From Oscillatoriales cyanobacterium (GTDB lineage: Bacteria; Cyanobacteriota; Cyanobacteriia; Cyanobacteriales; Microcoleaceae): a DNA stretch of 54,035 nt. Each line of letters starts with the position of its first letter. Position 1 is the first letter of the stretch. Position numbers and translations under genes: made by a program. The stretch is from assembly GCA_004293365.1 (NCBI GenBank), contig RDYN01000037.1:56371-110405 (forward strand). The letters run 5' to 3'. A model generated the notes under the pieces. The model worked only from the letters and a program-made list of their open reading frames with translations. It searched no databases and was not told where the DNA came from. Positions 25,233-35,248 of this stretch are shown here, in pieces.

Positions 25233-28200
25233 ATGATTAAAGTTCTGAAAAATTGGCAAGAAATCGGTGACGCAACTCTCACTCTACAGCGCCAAGGTCT
25301 CCCAACACACTCGGACACTCGGAAAAATTGGGACTTGTCCCTACTTTACGAAACTATTGCCTCGGAAAATAGGAATTCTCGAATTGTCGATCTTGGATGT
25401 AGTCCCGGGTGTACTCTGGTTTTTTTAATTAGCCTTGGATTCACAAACCTATATGGAATAGATTTCGATCTAGATTTCAAGGGAGGGAGAGATTTCCCAG
25501 CTAATCTTTATCAGGGAGATATTACAAATACCACTTTTGAGAGCGATTTTTTTGACGCGGCAATCAGTATTTCTGTGATCGAACACGGCGTAGATTTAAA
25601 AGACTTATTTAATGAAGTTAACAGAATTATAAAAAACGATGGATTACTATTTTTGACGACTGATTATTGGGCAGACAAACAGGATGTTGGGGAAATTAAT
25701 CCTCTGGGGTTGCCCTGGAAAGTATTTTCTGAAGCAGATATACAAGAGTTAATTGACATAGCTCAAGATTATGGATTTTGCTTAAACGAAGATATAAATA
25801 TTCCGGGCTGTTCAGAGCAGACTATTATTTGGCAAGGGATAGAATACACATTTATTGCTTTGATATTCAAAAAGAAAGAAACAGTTTATAAAAACAACAT
25901 TGAGAAAGTTGAGGAAGGTGTATCTTTAGTTGAAGGTTCAATCGGATTAACGGAAACAGAAAGTCTTGCTGATAGAGCAACAGAATCTCTATTGTCTACA
26001 GTTCTATTGTCCTGTGAAAACTATCAGATAAATTTTGGGAAAAATTCTGCACTACAAGATTTGCGTTTGATTAGGAAAAAAGTTGCTGATTGTTGGCTAA
26101 ATTTAGCCGAAAGTGAACTAGAAAGCTCTTACTTGGGAGAGTTAGGAGAAGCACATCGAATGTTGCTGAACAGCGGGATTAAAAATGAACAACTTACAGA
26201 TACAGAAGAGAGGTTTTTGGATGAAATAGCAGCAGAGCTTTCCAGAGGATTTGATGCTCCGAAAGCTATCCCTTATTTGCTAGCTGCTATGCTGTACAAG
26301 CCTGCCGCTCAATTGCCGTTGTTGTATGAGATTCCTCGGATTCCCCAATGGTTGCTCAATAACTATCTGACATTCATGTTTGAGTATCCACGTTTATTTC
26401 AGGAAGTTGGAGAAGCAGATGGTTATTACCACTACGCAAAAAAATGGGTAGATTACCTCCACCAAAACATCTTCAGCAACCAAGAATCACAACTGTGGCA
26501 GGATGTGGCTGTTTGTTTTTATAAACTTGCTAACTTCATTCCTATTTACTTTAATAGTCAAAATCTGAAAGATATCTGTAAAAAGCGCGCTGAGATACTG
26601 GAATTTGTCTTAAAAATTGGCGGACACCAAATTGACTGGGATTTTCCTGAGAGGTTGCCCGAAAGAAACAAGATTCGCCTAGGAATTTTGGCAGCCCATT
26701 TTCAGCCACAGACAGAAACTTTTGCCACATTGCCAGTTTACAAGCACTTAAATAGAGATTTATTTGAAATTATTCTCTACACGGTACAGGCAGGCAATCA
26801 TCGACTAGAGCGGTATTGCGGGGGTCACGCTGATGCTATGGTTTTGCTGCCCCAAGATTTACCGAGTCAAGTTCAAACTATTCGCGATGGAGACCTAGAT
26901 GTTATTCTGATTGCCACCAACGTTACAGCAGGGGCTAATTCCATAGCATGGCTGGCTTTGCATCGGCTAGCGCGGATACAGATTGCTAATGTGTGTTCCT
27001 GTATCACAACTGGGATGCGTCATGTAGATTACTATGTCTCAGGCTTATTTAGCGAGCCAGAAAATGATCCTCAGCAGCATTATACAGAGACTCTACTTGC
27101 ATTAGATGGGTCGGCTCACTGTTATGATTTTGCGACAGAGGAACAGCTTACAGCTACACTCAGCGTTAATAGAGAAAATTTAGGCATTGCTGAGGATACG
27201 GTAGTTTATATTTCGGGTTCTAATTTTTACAAAATTACTCCTGAAGTAGAAGCAGTTTGGACAAAGATAGTTGCTAGTACACCTAACTCCAAGCTGGTTC
27301 TTTATCCATTTAATCCTAACTGGTCTTCAAATTACGCTGTTGCCGCTTTTCAGAAGCGTTTAGCTGCTAGTTTTGCTCGGTATGGTTTGAGCGAAGAGCA
27401 ATTAATCATTCTTGATTGCGTTCCGAACCGCGCTGATGTATTAGAACGTTTGAAGCTGGGTGATGTTTATTTAGATTCTTATCCATTTGCTGGTGCAACA
27501 TCGCTGCTAGATCCATTGACTATTGGTCTACCAACGGTTGCTATGGGAGGTAGCACTTTCAGATCTAGGGTAGGATTGGCGCTTTTGAAAGAATTGCAAG
27601 TTGATGAGTTGATTGCGGAAAATGAAGAGTCATATATCGAGTTGGCGATCGCACTTGGTACAAACCGTGAATTGCGCCAACAAAAGAGTTATTTGATCGA
27701 GCAGCGAATGCAAAGTAATCCAAAATTTTTAGACAGCCGTACATACTCTGCTAAAATGGGAACTCTGTTTCAAGAACTCTTCCGATCGCAACAAGCAACT
27801 TCTCTGAGCAATAACCTCAAGTTAAGAGAGGTAAACCTCATTATTTTCCCAGATTGGAGTCAATCGGAAGATACTTTATTTCGAGAGTTAACGAAGGCGA
27901 TCGGCGCCCTCGCAACTCACCCTGACAAAAGTAAGATGACTTTGCTGGTAGACAGCAGCAACATTTCTGACGAAGATGCTAATTTGGCTTTATCCAGCGT
28001 GGCAATGAATCTTTTGATGCAAGAGGATTTAGACGTTTCAGAAGGCCCAGAAATTACTCTTTTGGGACTATTGAGCGAAATTCAGCGGGAAATTATCATT
28101 TCTAACCTTCACGTTCGGATTGCATTGGAAAATGAGAATATAGAGGCGATCGCAAGTCTCGCAGCCCAAACTCTTCCGTCATGTGAACTCGTTAGTTTGA

Positions 28201-28250
28201 GCAACAAGAAAGTTGTTCAGTTACGAACCGGAGCATGGGTTATGCAATAG
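25233..28250 (+). CDS. SAM methyltransferase - OGT-like glycosyltransferase fusion with C-terminal module
   Basis: A 1005-residue multidomain protein. Residues about 1-215 are a class I methyltransferase (RIVDLGCSPGCTLVFL, ISISVIEHGVDLKDLF). A helical linker region follows. Residues about 478-855 are a SPY/OGT-like GT41 domain: RLGILAAHF, SNFYKITPEVEAVW with the conserved Lys, and SYPFAGATSLLDPLTIG. The acceptor-side motif is diverged (CSCITTGMRHVDYYVSG) from the WGHPVTSG form of its neighbours. Residues about 864-1005 form an alpha/beta module beginning with LIIFPDWSQ that recurs at the N-terminus of the 37678 protein. ATG 25233 is preferred over the upstream TTG. It presumably glycosylates a protein or glycan; the substrate is unknown. 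Confidence 0.78.
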   Translation: MIKVLKNWQEIGDATLTLQRQGLPTHSDTRKNWDLSLLYETIASENRNSRIVDLGCSPGCTLVFLISLGFTNLYGIDFDLDFKGGRDFPANLYQGDITNTTFESDFFDAAISISVIEHGVDLKDLFNEVNRIIKNDGLLFLTTDYWADKQDVGEINPLGLPWKVFSEADIQELIDIAQDYGFCLNEDINIPGCSEQTIIWQGIEYTFIALIFKKKETVYKNNIEKVEEGVSLVEGSIGLTETESLADRATESLLSTVLLSCENYQINFGKNSALQDLRLIRKKVADCWLNLAESELESSYLGELGEAHRMLLNSGIKNEQLTDTEERFLDEIAAELSRGFDAPKAIPYLLAAMLYKPAAQLPLLYEIPRIPQWLLNNYLTFMFEYPRLFQEVGEADGYYHYAKKWVDYLHQNIFSNQESQLWQDVAVCFYKLANFIPIYFNSQNLKDICKKRAEILEFVLKIGGHQIDWDFPERLPERNKIRLGILAAHFQPQTETFATLPVYKHLNRDLFEIILYTVQAGNHRLERYCGGHADAMVLLPQDLPSQVQTIRDGDLDVILIATNVTAGANSIAWLALHRLARIQIANVCSCITTGMRHVDYYVSGLFSEPENDPQQHYTETLLALDGSAHCYDFATEEQLTATLSVNRENLGIAEDTVVYISGSNFYKITPEVEAVWTKIVASTPNSKLVLYPFNPNWSSNYAVAAFQKRLAASFARYGLSEEQLIILDCVPNRADVLERLKLGDVYLDSYPFAGATSLLDPLTIGLPTVAMGGSTFRSRVGLALLKELQVDELIAENEESYIELAIALGTNRELRQQKSYLIEQRMQSNPKFLDSRTYSAKMGTLFQELFRSQQATSLSNNLKLREVNLIIFPDWSQSEDTLFRELTKAIGALATHPDKSKMTLLVDSSNISDEDANLALSSVAMNLLMQEDLDVSEGPEITLLGLLSEIQREIIISNLHVRIALENENIEAIASLAAQTLPSCELVSLSNKKVVQLRTGAWVMQ

Positions 28251-28324
28251 TATGATTTTGTTTCTCAGACAAGGAGACACGGACAGCGGCATAGTGACCA
28301 ATCTAACTTAAGGATTACATTTTT

Positions 28325-31300
28325 ATGGACTTTCAAAGATTTATCGAACAGCTTCCCAATCTTTACGATAACTGGAGTCTCCCCTCCGTGCAGCCGAAGT
28401 CTCAGCGATGTGGGCTGGTACTTGAACAAGTGGAGGGAATGACAACAGCAAATATCATGCAGTTGCTAAATTTTGCTGTAGACTGCATGGAACCGGGGGA
28501 AGTTTATTGTGAGATTGGTTGCTTCCGGGGAGCTAGTTTAATCGGCGCCCTCCTCGATCGTCCCGACTGTATGGCTTATGCCATAGATAATTTTTCGGAA
28601 TTTGACGAGTCTGGTGAAAACCTAGAAAAACTTACAAATAATCTATCTAAATTTAATCTGGAGGAGCAAGTATTTTTTTGCAATCAAGACTTTGAGGAGT
28701 TTTTTGGGGAGCTGCAACAGCTAGGATTGGATGAAAAAATAGGCGTTTATTTTTACGATGCTAGTTATAACTATCGCTCTCAACTCTTAGCTTTACTTTT
28801 AGTCAAACCTTTTCTGGCAAACCAGGCGCTAATTGTTTTAAGTAATGCTAACTCCGAGCATGTTCAGCAAGCGATCTTAGATTTTACAGCGACTAACGAG
28901 CGATGTAAAATTGTACTTAATTTGCCGACTGTAAAGTTCTGTGATGACAATTTTTGGAATGGTATATCTATTTTAATCTGGGGTATTGATGGAATTAATA
29001 ATGATAATTGTCTCACAGATAAGTGCAACAGTCACGTCGTCATAGAAGCTCTGAGAGAAACTCACTTAAAACATCAGCAAGAATCAGTAAATGCTCTTTT
29101 TACAGAAGCGGGAGTATTAACTCACGGGCATCGATATGCGGAAGCGGAGCAAAAGTATAAAATAATATTGCTTTATGAAAGCAATAATGCGGCTGCTTGG
29201 ATGAATTTGGGAATTATCTACTACCTGACAGAACGCTATCAAGAAGCAATGGATGCCCTTGCAAAATCTTTAGAAATAGACTCATCAAAAGCTGCAATTC
29301 ATTATAGCTTTGGCTTGGTTTTAGAAAAAACCTCTAATTATGAGCAAGCAATTGAGGCTTACAGGCAGGCGCTCGCACTCAATCCCAAAAATACCGACGC
29401 TTACAACAATCTCGGCAATATTTTGCTTCAAACAGGACACATCGAAGAAGCTGAGAATGTTTATCGTCAAGCGATTCAAGAAAATCCAAATGATTTTGGC
29501 AGCTATCAAAATTTGGGCAATACGCTAATGGTTAATAGTAGTTGGGATGAAGCAATTGAGACTTATCTAAAAGCTTTGACTCTCAAGCCGCGCGATCCTG
29601 ACATTCTAAACAATCTAGGATTAGCTTATGAAGCTAAAGGGGAGAAAGCTTTGTCCTTGAGTTATTTTGGTTATTCTTACTATAGACGTAGAAATTATGA
29701 AGAAGCTGTTGATTATTTTAAAAGATTATTAGAAATCAATCAAGACGTAGAGCCAAATGATTATCTAACCCTGGCAATTTCTTTAAATAAGTTTAATCAG
29801 GAAGAAGAAAGTCTCAGCATTATTCAACAGGGACTCAAAAAATATCCAAACGAGACCGCTTTTTACCGCATCAGGATAGAGTTTTTGAATGAAAGTGGTC
29901 GTATTCAAGAAGCAATTGCCACCGCCACAGAAGCCTCTAATTCTCACCCCGATGATTTGTCTCTTTATATCATAAACCAATTAATCTTGCCATCGTTTTA
30001 TGAAAATTATGAACAAATAGCTTTTTACCGTCAGCGATTCATTCTAGGACTGCAAAATGCGATCGAGCGAACTAAATTAGACAGTCATGAAGCCAGAAAA
30101 AGCGCCTTAACCGCTACGGCGAGCATCCCTGCAACCTTTTACCTCTCTTATCAAGGTTACCATGACCGAGAATTGCCAGAACAGTATGGGAAGTTTATTC
30201 ATAAAGTTATGGCAGCTAACTATTCTGCATGGGTAGCTCCTATGCCGATGCCACCCATTAAAAATAATGGCAAAATTCGGATTGGTTATCTTTCGGATGC
30301 ACTGGGTAATTCTAGTGCAACTAAATGGATATTAGGGTGGCTAGAGAATTGCGACCGAGACAAGTTTGAAATTTACTGCTACCATACAGGTTCTTATTTA
30401 GGCATAGGTTCCACGACTCAAAAAATTAGGTTGTTAAGTGATTTTTATTATTACATCCCTGACAACTTAGAAGCAGTTTGTCAGCAAATATTCAAAGACC
30501 AGTTGCATATTCTAGTATTTTTAGCTATTGGGATGTGGGCACCGACAACCCAATTGGCATCCCTGCGTTTGGCTCCAATTCAATGTACTGCCTGGGGACA
30601 TCCCGTTACCTCTGGATTGCCAACCATCGATTACTTCTTGTCTGGTGACTTGCTCGAACCAGAAAATGCCCAAGAACACTATACAGAACAATTAGTTCGG
30701 CTCCCCAATCTGGGAATTTCCTATCCAAAACCGTTGATTCCTAAACCAACTAAAACTCGTTCAGATTTTCGGCTTGGCGATAAGGCTGTCATTTATCTAT
30801 CTTGTCAATTAAGTTTTAAATATTTACCCCAGTACGATTATATCTTTGTGGAAATAGTTCGCCGAGTTCCCCAAGCTCAGCTTGTATTTGTCTTTAGATC
30901 GAAGTTTTTTAATGATGCCTCTACAACTCTAGAAACAAAATTTCGCCAGCGGTTACACGAAGCCTTCGCAGCCGTTAATTTGAATAGCGAGGATTATTGT
31001 GTATTTTTGCCCGGTCAAGACTGGGAGAGTTACACCAGTCTGATGTTAAATTCAGATGTTTTTCTGGATACCTTAAGTTTTTCGGGAGGTCACACCACTT
31101 TTGATGCAGTTGCCTGCAATTTACCTATTGTGACCTGTGCGGGTGAGTTGATGCGAGGTCGTCAGTCCTGTGGAATCTTGAAAATGTTAGGAGTGACAGA
31201 TACGATTGCCCAAAATGAAGCAGAGTATATTGAGATTGCCGTGAAATTGGGATTAGACCCCCAATGGCGACAGGATATCTCGCAGTCAATGAGCGATCGT

Positions 31301-31978
31301 CATGCTTATCTTTATGAAGACAAAACCTGTGTCCAAGGACTCGAGCAATTTTACGAACAAGTTGTGCAAGAAAGGCTAAAGCAACAAGAAACAGCACCGT
31401 TGACCTTGCCAAAAGCTCTCTTTCAAAATAGCTTAACTAAGGCTGTACTCCATGTTGGGTGCGGGCCTTATCGTCCAGATAGTTTACCTGAAACCTTCCG
31501 TACCGATGAATGGCAAGAAGTGCGACTGGATATTGACCCTGCTGTGAGGCCGGATATCATCGGTTCCATCACACAGATGAGTGCTGTACCTAGCGAGTCA
31601 GTTGATGCCGTCTATTCATCTCACAATGTGGAACACGTTTATTATCATCAAGTACCCCTTGTTTTAGCAGAATTCCATCGCGTTTTAAAGCCTGGGGGCT
31701 TCGCCATGATTCTTGTTCCAGATATCCAGGTAGCAGCAGAGGCTGTAGCTGAGGGCAACTTAGAAGATTCTCCTCTGTATATTTCTCCTGCTGACCCGAT
31801 CGCAGCCATTGATATGTTCTATGGTTTTAGGAAAGCGATCGCTTCTGGCAATTACTACATGGCTCACCATACAGCATTCACAGCCAAGAGCCTTAGTGAC
31901 AAAATGCAGCAAGCTGGCTTCGGCGATTTAGAGGTACGTCGAGAAAACTTCAATATTGTGGCAATAGGCTACAAATAG
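28325..31978 (+). CDS. Methyltransferase - TPR - OGT - methyltransferase fusion protein
   Basis: A 1217-residue protein with four parts. Residues about 35-220 are a SAM methyltransferase (YCEIGCFRGASLIGALL, a Methyltransf_24-like pattern). About 265-600 are TPRs, with clear units such as AAAWMNLGIIYYLTERYQEA and TDAYNNLGNILLQTGHIEEA. About 645-1020 are an OGT-like GT41 domain, with AWGHPVTSGLPTIDYFLSGD, FKYLPQYD containing the conserved Lys, and FSGGHTTFDAVACNLPIV. Residues 1039-1217 are a second methyltransferase (VLHVGCGPY, SSHNVEHVY, HRVLKPGGFAMILVPD). GGATTACATTTTT precedes the ATG. Cytosolic protein O-glycosylation with coupled methylation is the inferred role. Confidence 0.85.
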   Translation: MDFQRFIEQLPNLYDNWSLPSVQPKSQRCGLVLEQVEGMTTANIMQLLNFAVDCMEPGEVYCEIGCFRGASLIGALLDRPDCMAYAIDNFSEFDESGENLEKLTNNLSKFNLEEQVFFCNQDFEEFFGELQQLGLDEKIGVYFYDASYNYRSQLLALLLVKPFLANQALIVLSNANSEHVQQAILDFTATNERCKIVLNLPTVKFCDDNFWNGISILIWGIDGINNDNCLTDKCNSHVVIEALRETHLKHQQESVNALFTEAGVLTHGHRYAEAEQKYKIILLYESNNAAAWMNLGIIYYLTERYQEAMDALAKSLEIDSSKAAIHYSFGLVLEKTSNYEQAIEAYRQALALNPKNTDAYNNLGNILLQTGHIEEAENVYRQAIQENPNDFGSYQNLGNTLMVNSSWDEAIETYLKALTLKPRDPDILNNLGLAYEAKGEKALSLSYFGYSYYRRRNYEEAVDYFKRLLEINQDVEPNDYLTLAISLNKFNQEEESLSIIQQGLKKYPNETAFYRIRIEFLNESGRIQEAIATATEASNSHPDDLSLYIINQLILPSFYENYEQIAFYRQRFILGLQNAIERTKLDSHEARKSALTATASIPATFYLSYQGYHDRELPEQYGKFIHKVMAANYSAWVAPMPMPPIKNNGKIRIGYLSDALGNSSATKWILGWLENCDRDKFEIYCYHTGSYLGIGSTTQKIRLLSDFYYYIPDNLEAVCQQIFKDQLHILVFLAIGMWAPTTQLASLRLAPIQCTAWGHPVTSGLPTIDYFLSGDLLEPENAQEHYTEQLVRLPNLGISYPKPLIPKPTKTRSDFRLGDKAVIYLSCQLSFKYLPQYDYIFVEIVRRVPQAQLVFVFRSKFFNDASTTLETKFRQRLHEAFAAVNLNSEDYCVFLPGQDWESYTSLMLNSDVFLDTLSFSGGHTTFDAVACNLPIVTCAGELMRGRQSCGILKMLGVTDTIAQNEAEYIEIAVKLGLDPQWRQDISQSMSDRHAYLYEDKTCVQGLEQFYEQVVQERLKQQETAPLTLPKALFQNSLTKAVLHVGCGPYRPDSLPETFRTDEWQEVRLDIDPAVRPDIIGSITQMSAVPSESVDAVYSSHNVEHVYYHQVPLVLAEFHRVLKPGGFAMILVPDIQVAAEAVAEGNLEDSPLYISPADPIAAIDMFYGFRKAIASGNYYMAHHTAFTAKSLSDKMQQAGFGDLEVRRENFNIVAIGYK

Positions 31979-32060
31979 CAGGTGTTGAAAACCGAGTATA
32001 AATTGTGCAATTAAAACTTTGAAGACCAACGATTCACGGTTGTACCGGAGGCTGGATGGG

Positions 32061-35000
32061 TCAATGTCCTCCCTCAATGTACCTTTGCCACATCTGTTCG
32101 TAAGCATTTTCCATTTCGCGGGTAAACTTTTCAGCATTCCACAGGGGAGATGTTTGCCTCGACTGTCGCAGTTTCCCAGATATTTGCTGTCGCAAAACAG
32201 GATCTTTCCCCAAACGAATGCCCCATTCCACATAGTCTTCATCAGTCCAAGCAATCCCCTCTGTAACGCCAGCATTCATCATCATGGTGTAGCTGTTGCG
32301 AGCGGCAAACTGCTCTCCCACTCGCGTCACTAAAGGAATCCCCATCCAGAGAGTTTCTAGAGTGGTTGTGGCTCCGTTGTAAGGATAGGTATCCAACACC
32401 ACGTCCGCAATGCCTAAGTTGGCTCGGTGTACTTGTTCTAAAGCAACCTCTGGCAAAAACCGCAGGCGATCGCACTCCACCCCTTCCTCTTCGGCTAGTT
32501 GATTAAAAAATATTTTCATCGAGTCTTCGTCTGCCGCTCCCTTGATTAAAAAGTAACTGTTTGGGACTTCCTTGAGAATCTTCATTTGTAGTCGTGCTGT
32601 ATCTAGATGACGTTTGTAGCCCCTCTGAGCGCTAAGATATACGACAGCATAGCTAGGAATATTTAACCGATCGCGTCGCAGAGTTGGGACACCCACCTCA
32701 AAACCATCCACAGCTATATAAATTTGAGGCAAACGCCAGATTTTTTCTGTGTAATAATCTTGGGCGAACTCCGGTAAAACATAGGGATCTGCCACAAAAT
32801 AGTCAATCGCAGGCAATCCTGAAGCATCCCAACCCAGCCAAGACACTTGAACAGGTGCAGGTTTGAGCGCCATTGTCTCACAACTAATATCTATAGTTAT
32901 ACTGTCGAGATCGATCAGAATATCGATTTCATCTCGATCGATTTGCTCGGCTATTTCAATCCCAGAAATACCGCCTTTGTATGCTTTAAATACCTGACTG
33001 ACATACCATTCTTGTAAAGAGTCTTGCGTTTTTTTATTGCCCATGAAATACGCATAAATTTGAAAACGATCGCGATCGTGATACTGAAACAGCGATCGCG
33101 CTAACCAACCTACAGAATGTCTTCTGAGACAATGAGATACGTAGCCTATTTTCAAAGGCTTGGCAGCAACACCCAGGCTTTTACGAGATAATTGTCGCTG
33201 TCGGTATCGCTCTGCCTGCTCCTTAGCATATGTTTGAACATTTGCTTGGCACAACTGAGACAGTTGGTTTTGAATTGGTCTATTCGTTTTCGGATCATCC
33301 TGAAAGTACGGGAAAAAGAAGGAGGTAAGAAACAGGTTTTGAACTGTAATTGGGTGAAGCGATGTTGATTGTTGAGCTATCAGTGACTCCAGCAATAATT
33401 TGTGCCGTTTAATAACCGTACTGAACTCTTCCCAATATCCACCTGCACTCATCAAACCCCGCATAATCTGATGATTTGAAAAAACTTTGTCTGGTAACTC
33501 ATGCGATAATGAATAGCGCAGCTTTGCTACCTCAATACCCTCATCATATTGCCCCGCATTCTGGTAAAAAACAGCCAACTGCTGCAAAATACCTAAATTC
33601 TTATCATCTAAACTAAGAGCTAGTTCACCAAACTTTACTGCTAATTTTGGTATCAGTGCAGAGTGAGCAATTTCCACCGAGGCTGTGATTGCGATTTCGA
33701 TGAAAACTTGAGGATTGTGGACATGAGCCACACAAGCTTCCGCGAATTCTAGAGAGCACGGATGCAAAGCATCGAAATCTAAAACACTCTTCAAAACTTG
33801 CATTAATAATTCAGAGTCTACCCCGACGATCGGCGGCTTCGCCTGAAGTGCTTCAATCACCCCTAGAGAACTCGGTTCCTCTCCTGTGTACGTTTCAAGC
33901 AGGATGGACAGTCCGATCGAATGCAACAGATTGTTAATATCTGTGGGATTGATTTCCCGTATGTGCTGGCGGATTGCCCAAGCCACCCCATAGTCACCGA
34001 TATCCAACCGCCTCCGCTCTGCTTCCGCTTGCAACACTTCGATCAGTTGTGCTGTCCACATCTCGATTTGGTCTGGTTCCCCCTCTGCCATCCCCAACAG
34101 CCAAGTTGTTTGGGCTTCTACCTCTTGCCCGTCCAATAGTAAGATCAACCCCAAATGCCAATAGTGAGACTTAGTATCCGGTTCAGCTTCAATCGCCTGT
34201 TCGTACAGGTTTGCAGCCATACGGTAATTTCCTTGAATCAAATAGTCCTGTGCTTTTTGCTGCCAAAAATCTGGATTATATAATTCAAATTCTGTTTTAA
34301 TTGAAATAGATTCACCTAAACTTTCGATTTCTGATTTTAATACTTTTCGATACACTTCAAGGTGTTTGACTAATAATTCTTCTTGTTCTCTCGTGGCGCA
34401 ATAACGACTATTTTTTTTGAATTTACCCGATTTTTTTACAAAAGCCATATCTATTTGACATAAGGCCGCATCTGAAGGTTGGTAGTGAGGATCGACAATA
34501 TCATATATTATGAATCCCTGGGATTTCATAAAATTGATTACATCATACATTTGCTCGAATATTGTAGCTTCTACTATCACATATTCTGTCTCCTGTAAAA
34601 TTTGAATAGCACCTGTTAAAACATCCAATTCAGCGCCATCAACATCCACTTTAATTAAGTAAGGTTCTGACAGCCTTCGTTCTTTACATACTTCATCTAG
34701 CGTAATAGCTGATATAGTCCTTAATTCAGAATCTTGAGTAGCTCTCAATAATTCGCCCTCCCTCAACCATGAGGCATTTTTTACAGAGAAATTTTCCTGT
34801 TGAGTCTTACTACCGTCCTCTATTGACGACCAAACAAGATGACGAGAAACTTGAAGAGATACACTTCCAGATTTTTTAGCAGCAGCAGCAATAATATAGT
34901 CGGCATTTTCAAGCTTGTTGCATAGTTTAGCTAGATAAGGTTCATTCTCTACTACTGGTTCTATCAGAAAATGTCTTGATTCAGGAAAAGCCGTATATAG

Positions 35001-35114
35001 TGGAGGAGTTCCTAATGCCGCACCTACATCAATAACTGTTTTAGGTTTTAAACCCAACTGCTTTAATTGAAGTAGTGACCCTAGCATTGAGTTTCTACTA
35101 ATTTGAGTTGTCAT
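32061..35114 (-). CDS. FkbM methyltransferase - TPR - OGT-like glycosyltransferase fusion
   Basis: A 1017-residue protein. Residues about 25-235 are an FkbM-type O-methyltransferase (TVIDVGAALGTPPLYTAFP, then YLIKVDVDGAELDVLTGA). About 290-600 are TPR-like helices (GNYRMAANLYEQAIEAEPD is a clear unit). About 650-1010 are an OGT/SPY-type GT41 domain: KIGYVSHCLRRHSVGWLAR, SWLGWDASGLPAIDYFVAD, AQRGYKRHLDTARLQ and YPYNGATTTLETLWMGIPLV. It is the third minus-strand gene after a methyltransferase and pilA, and a 13-bp hairpin lies in the 134-bp gap to pilA. The pilin is therefore the first candidate acceptor, by context only. Confidence 0.87.
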   Translation of the reverse strand: MTTQISRNSMLGSLLQLKQLGLKPKTVIDVGAALGTPPLYTAFPESRHFLIEPVVENEPYLAKLCNKLENADYIIAAAAKKSGSVSLQVSRHLVWSSIEDGSKTQQENFSVKNASWLREGELLRATQDSELRTISAITLDEVCKERRLSEPYLIKVDVDGAELDVLTGAIQILQETEYVIVEATIFEQMYDVINFMKSQGFIIYDIVDPHYQPSDAALCQIDMAFVKKSGKFKKNSRYCATREQEELLVKHLEVYRKVLKSEIESLGESISIKTEFELYNPDFWQQKAQDYLIQGNYRMAANLYEQAIEAEPDTKSHYWHLGLILLLDGQEVEAQTTWLLGMAEGEPDQIEMWTAQLIEVLQAEAERRRLDIGDYGVAWAIRQHIREINPTDINNLLHSIGLSILLETYTGEEPSSLGVIEALQAKPPIVGVDSELLMQVLKSVLDFDALHPCSLEFAEACVAHVHNPQVFIEIAITASVEIAHSALIPKLAVKFGELALSLDDKNLGILQQLAVFYQNAGQYDEGIEVAKLRYSLSHELPDKVFSNHQIMRGLMSAGGYWEEFSTVIKRHKLLLESLIAQQSTSLHPITVQNLFLTSFFFPYFQDDPKTNRPIQNQLSQLCQANVQTYAKEQAERYRQRQLSRKSLGVAAKPLKIGYVSHCLRRHSVGWLARSLFQYHDRDRFQIYAYFMGNKKTQDSLQEWYVSQVFKAYKGGISGIEIAEQIDRDEIDILIDLDSITIDISCETMALKPAPVQVSWLGWDASGLPAIDYFVADPYVLPEFAQDYYTEKIWRLPQIYIAVDGFEVGVPTLRRDRLNIPSYAVVYLSAQRGYKRHLDTARLQMKILKEVPNSYFLIKGAADEDSMKIFFNQLAEEEGVECDRLRFLPEVALEQVHRANLGIADVVLDTYPYNGATTTLETLWMGIPLVTRVGEQFAARNSYTMMMNAGVTEGIAWTDEDYVEWGIRLGKDPVLRQQISGKLRQSRQTSPLWNAEKFTREMENAYEQMWQRYIEGGH

Positions 35115-35159
35115 AAAGATTTCCCTTATTTTAGTCTTTACACATTGTTGACGCTCTAC

Positions 35160-35197
35160 AGAAAGTGGGTAGCGTACCTAAACACTACCCACTTTCT
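35160..35197 (-). terminator. Strong hairpin between pilA and the FkbM-OGT gene
   Basis: A perfect 13-bp stem, AGAAAGTGGGTAG at 35160-35172 with its complement at 35185-35197, and a 12-base loop. It lies 52 bases past the pilA stop on the pilA-sense strand. There is no U-run directly after it in that direction, so it may stabilise the pilA mRNA 3' end or attenuate rather than fully terminate, giving more pilin than glycosyltransferase. Confidence 0.6.
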
Positions 35198-35248
35198 TAT
35201 AAGGTTGAAGCTATGCTGCCAAAACCCCCTCTCGCCACGATGGCTGTT

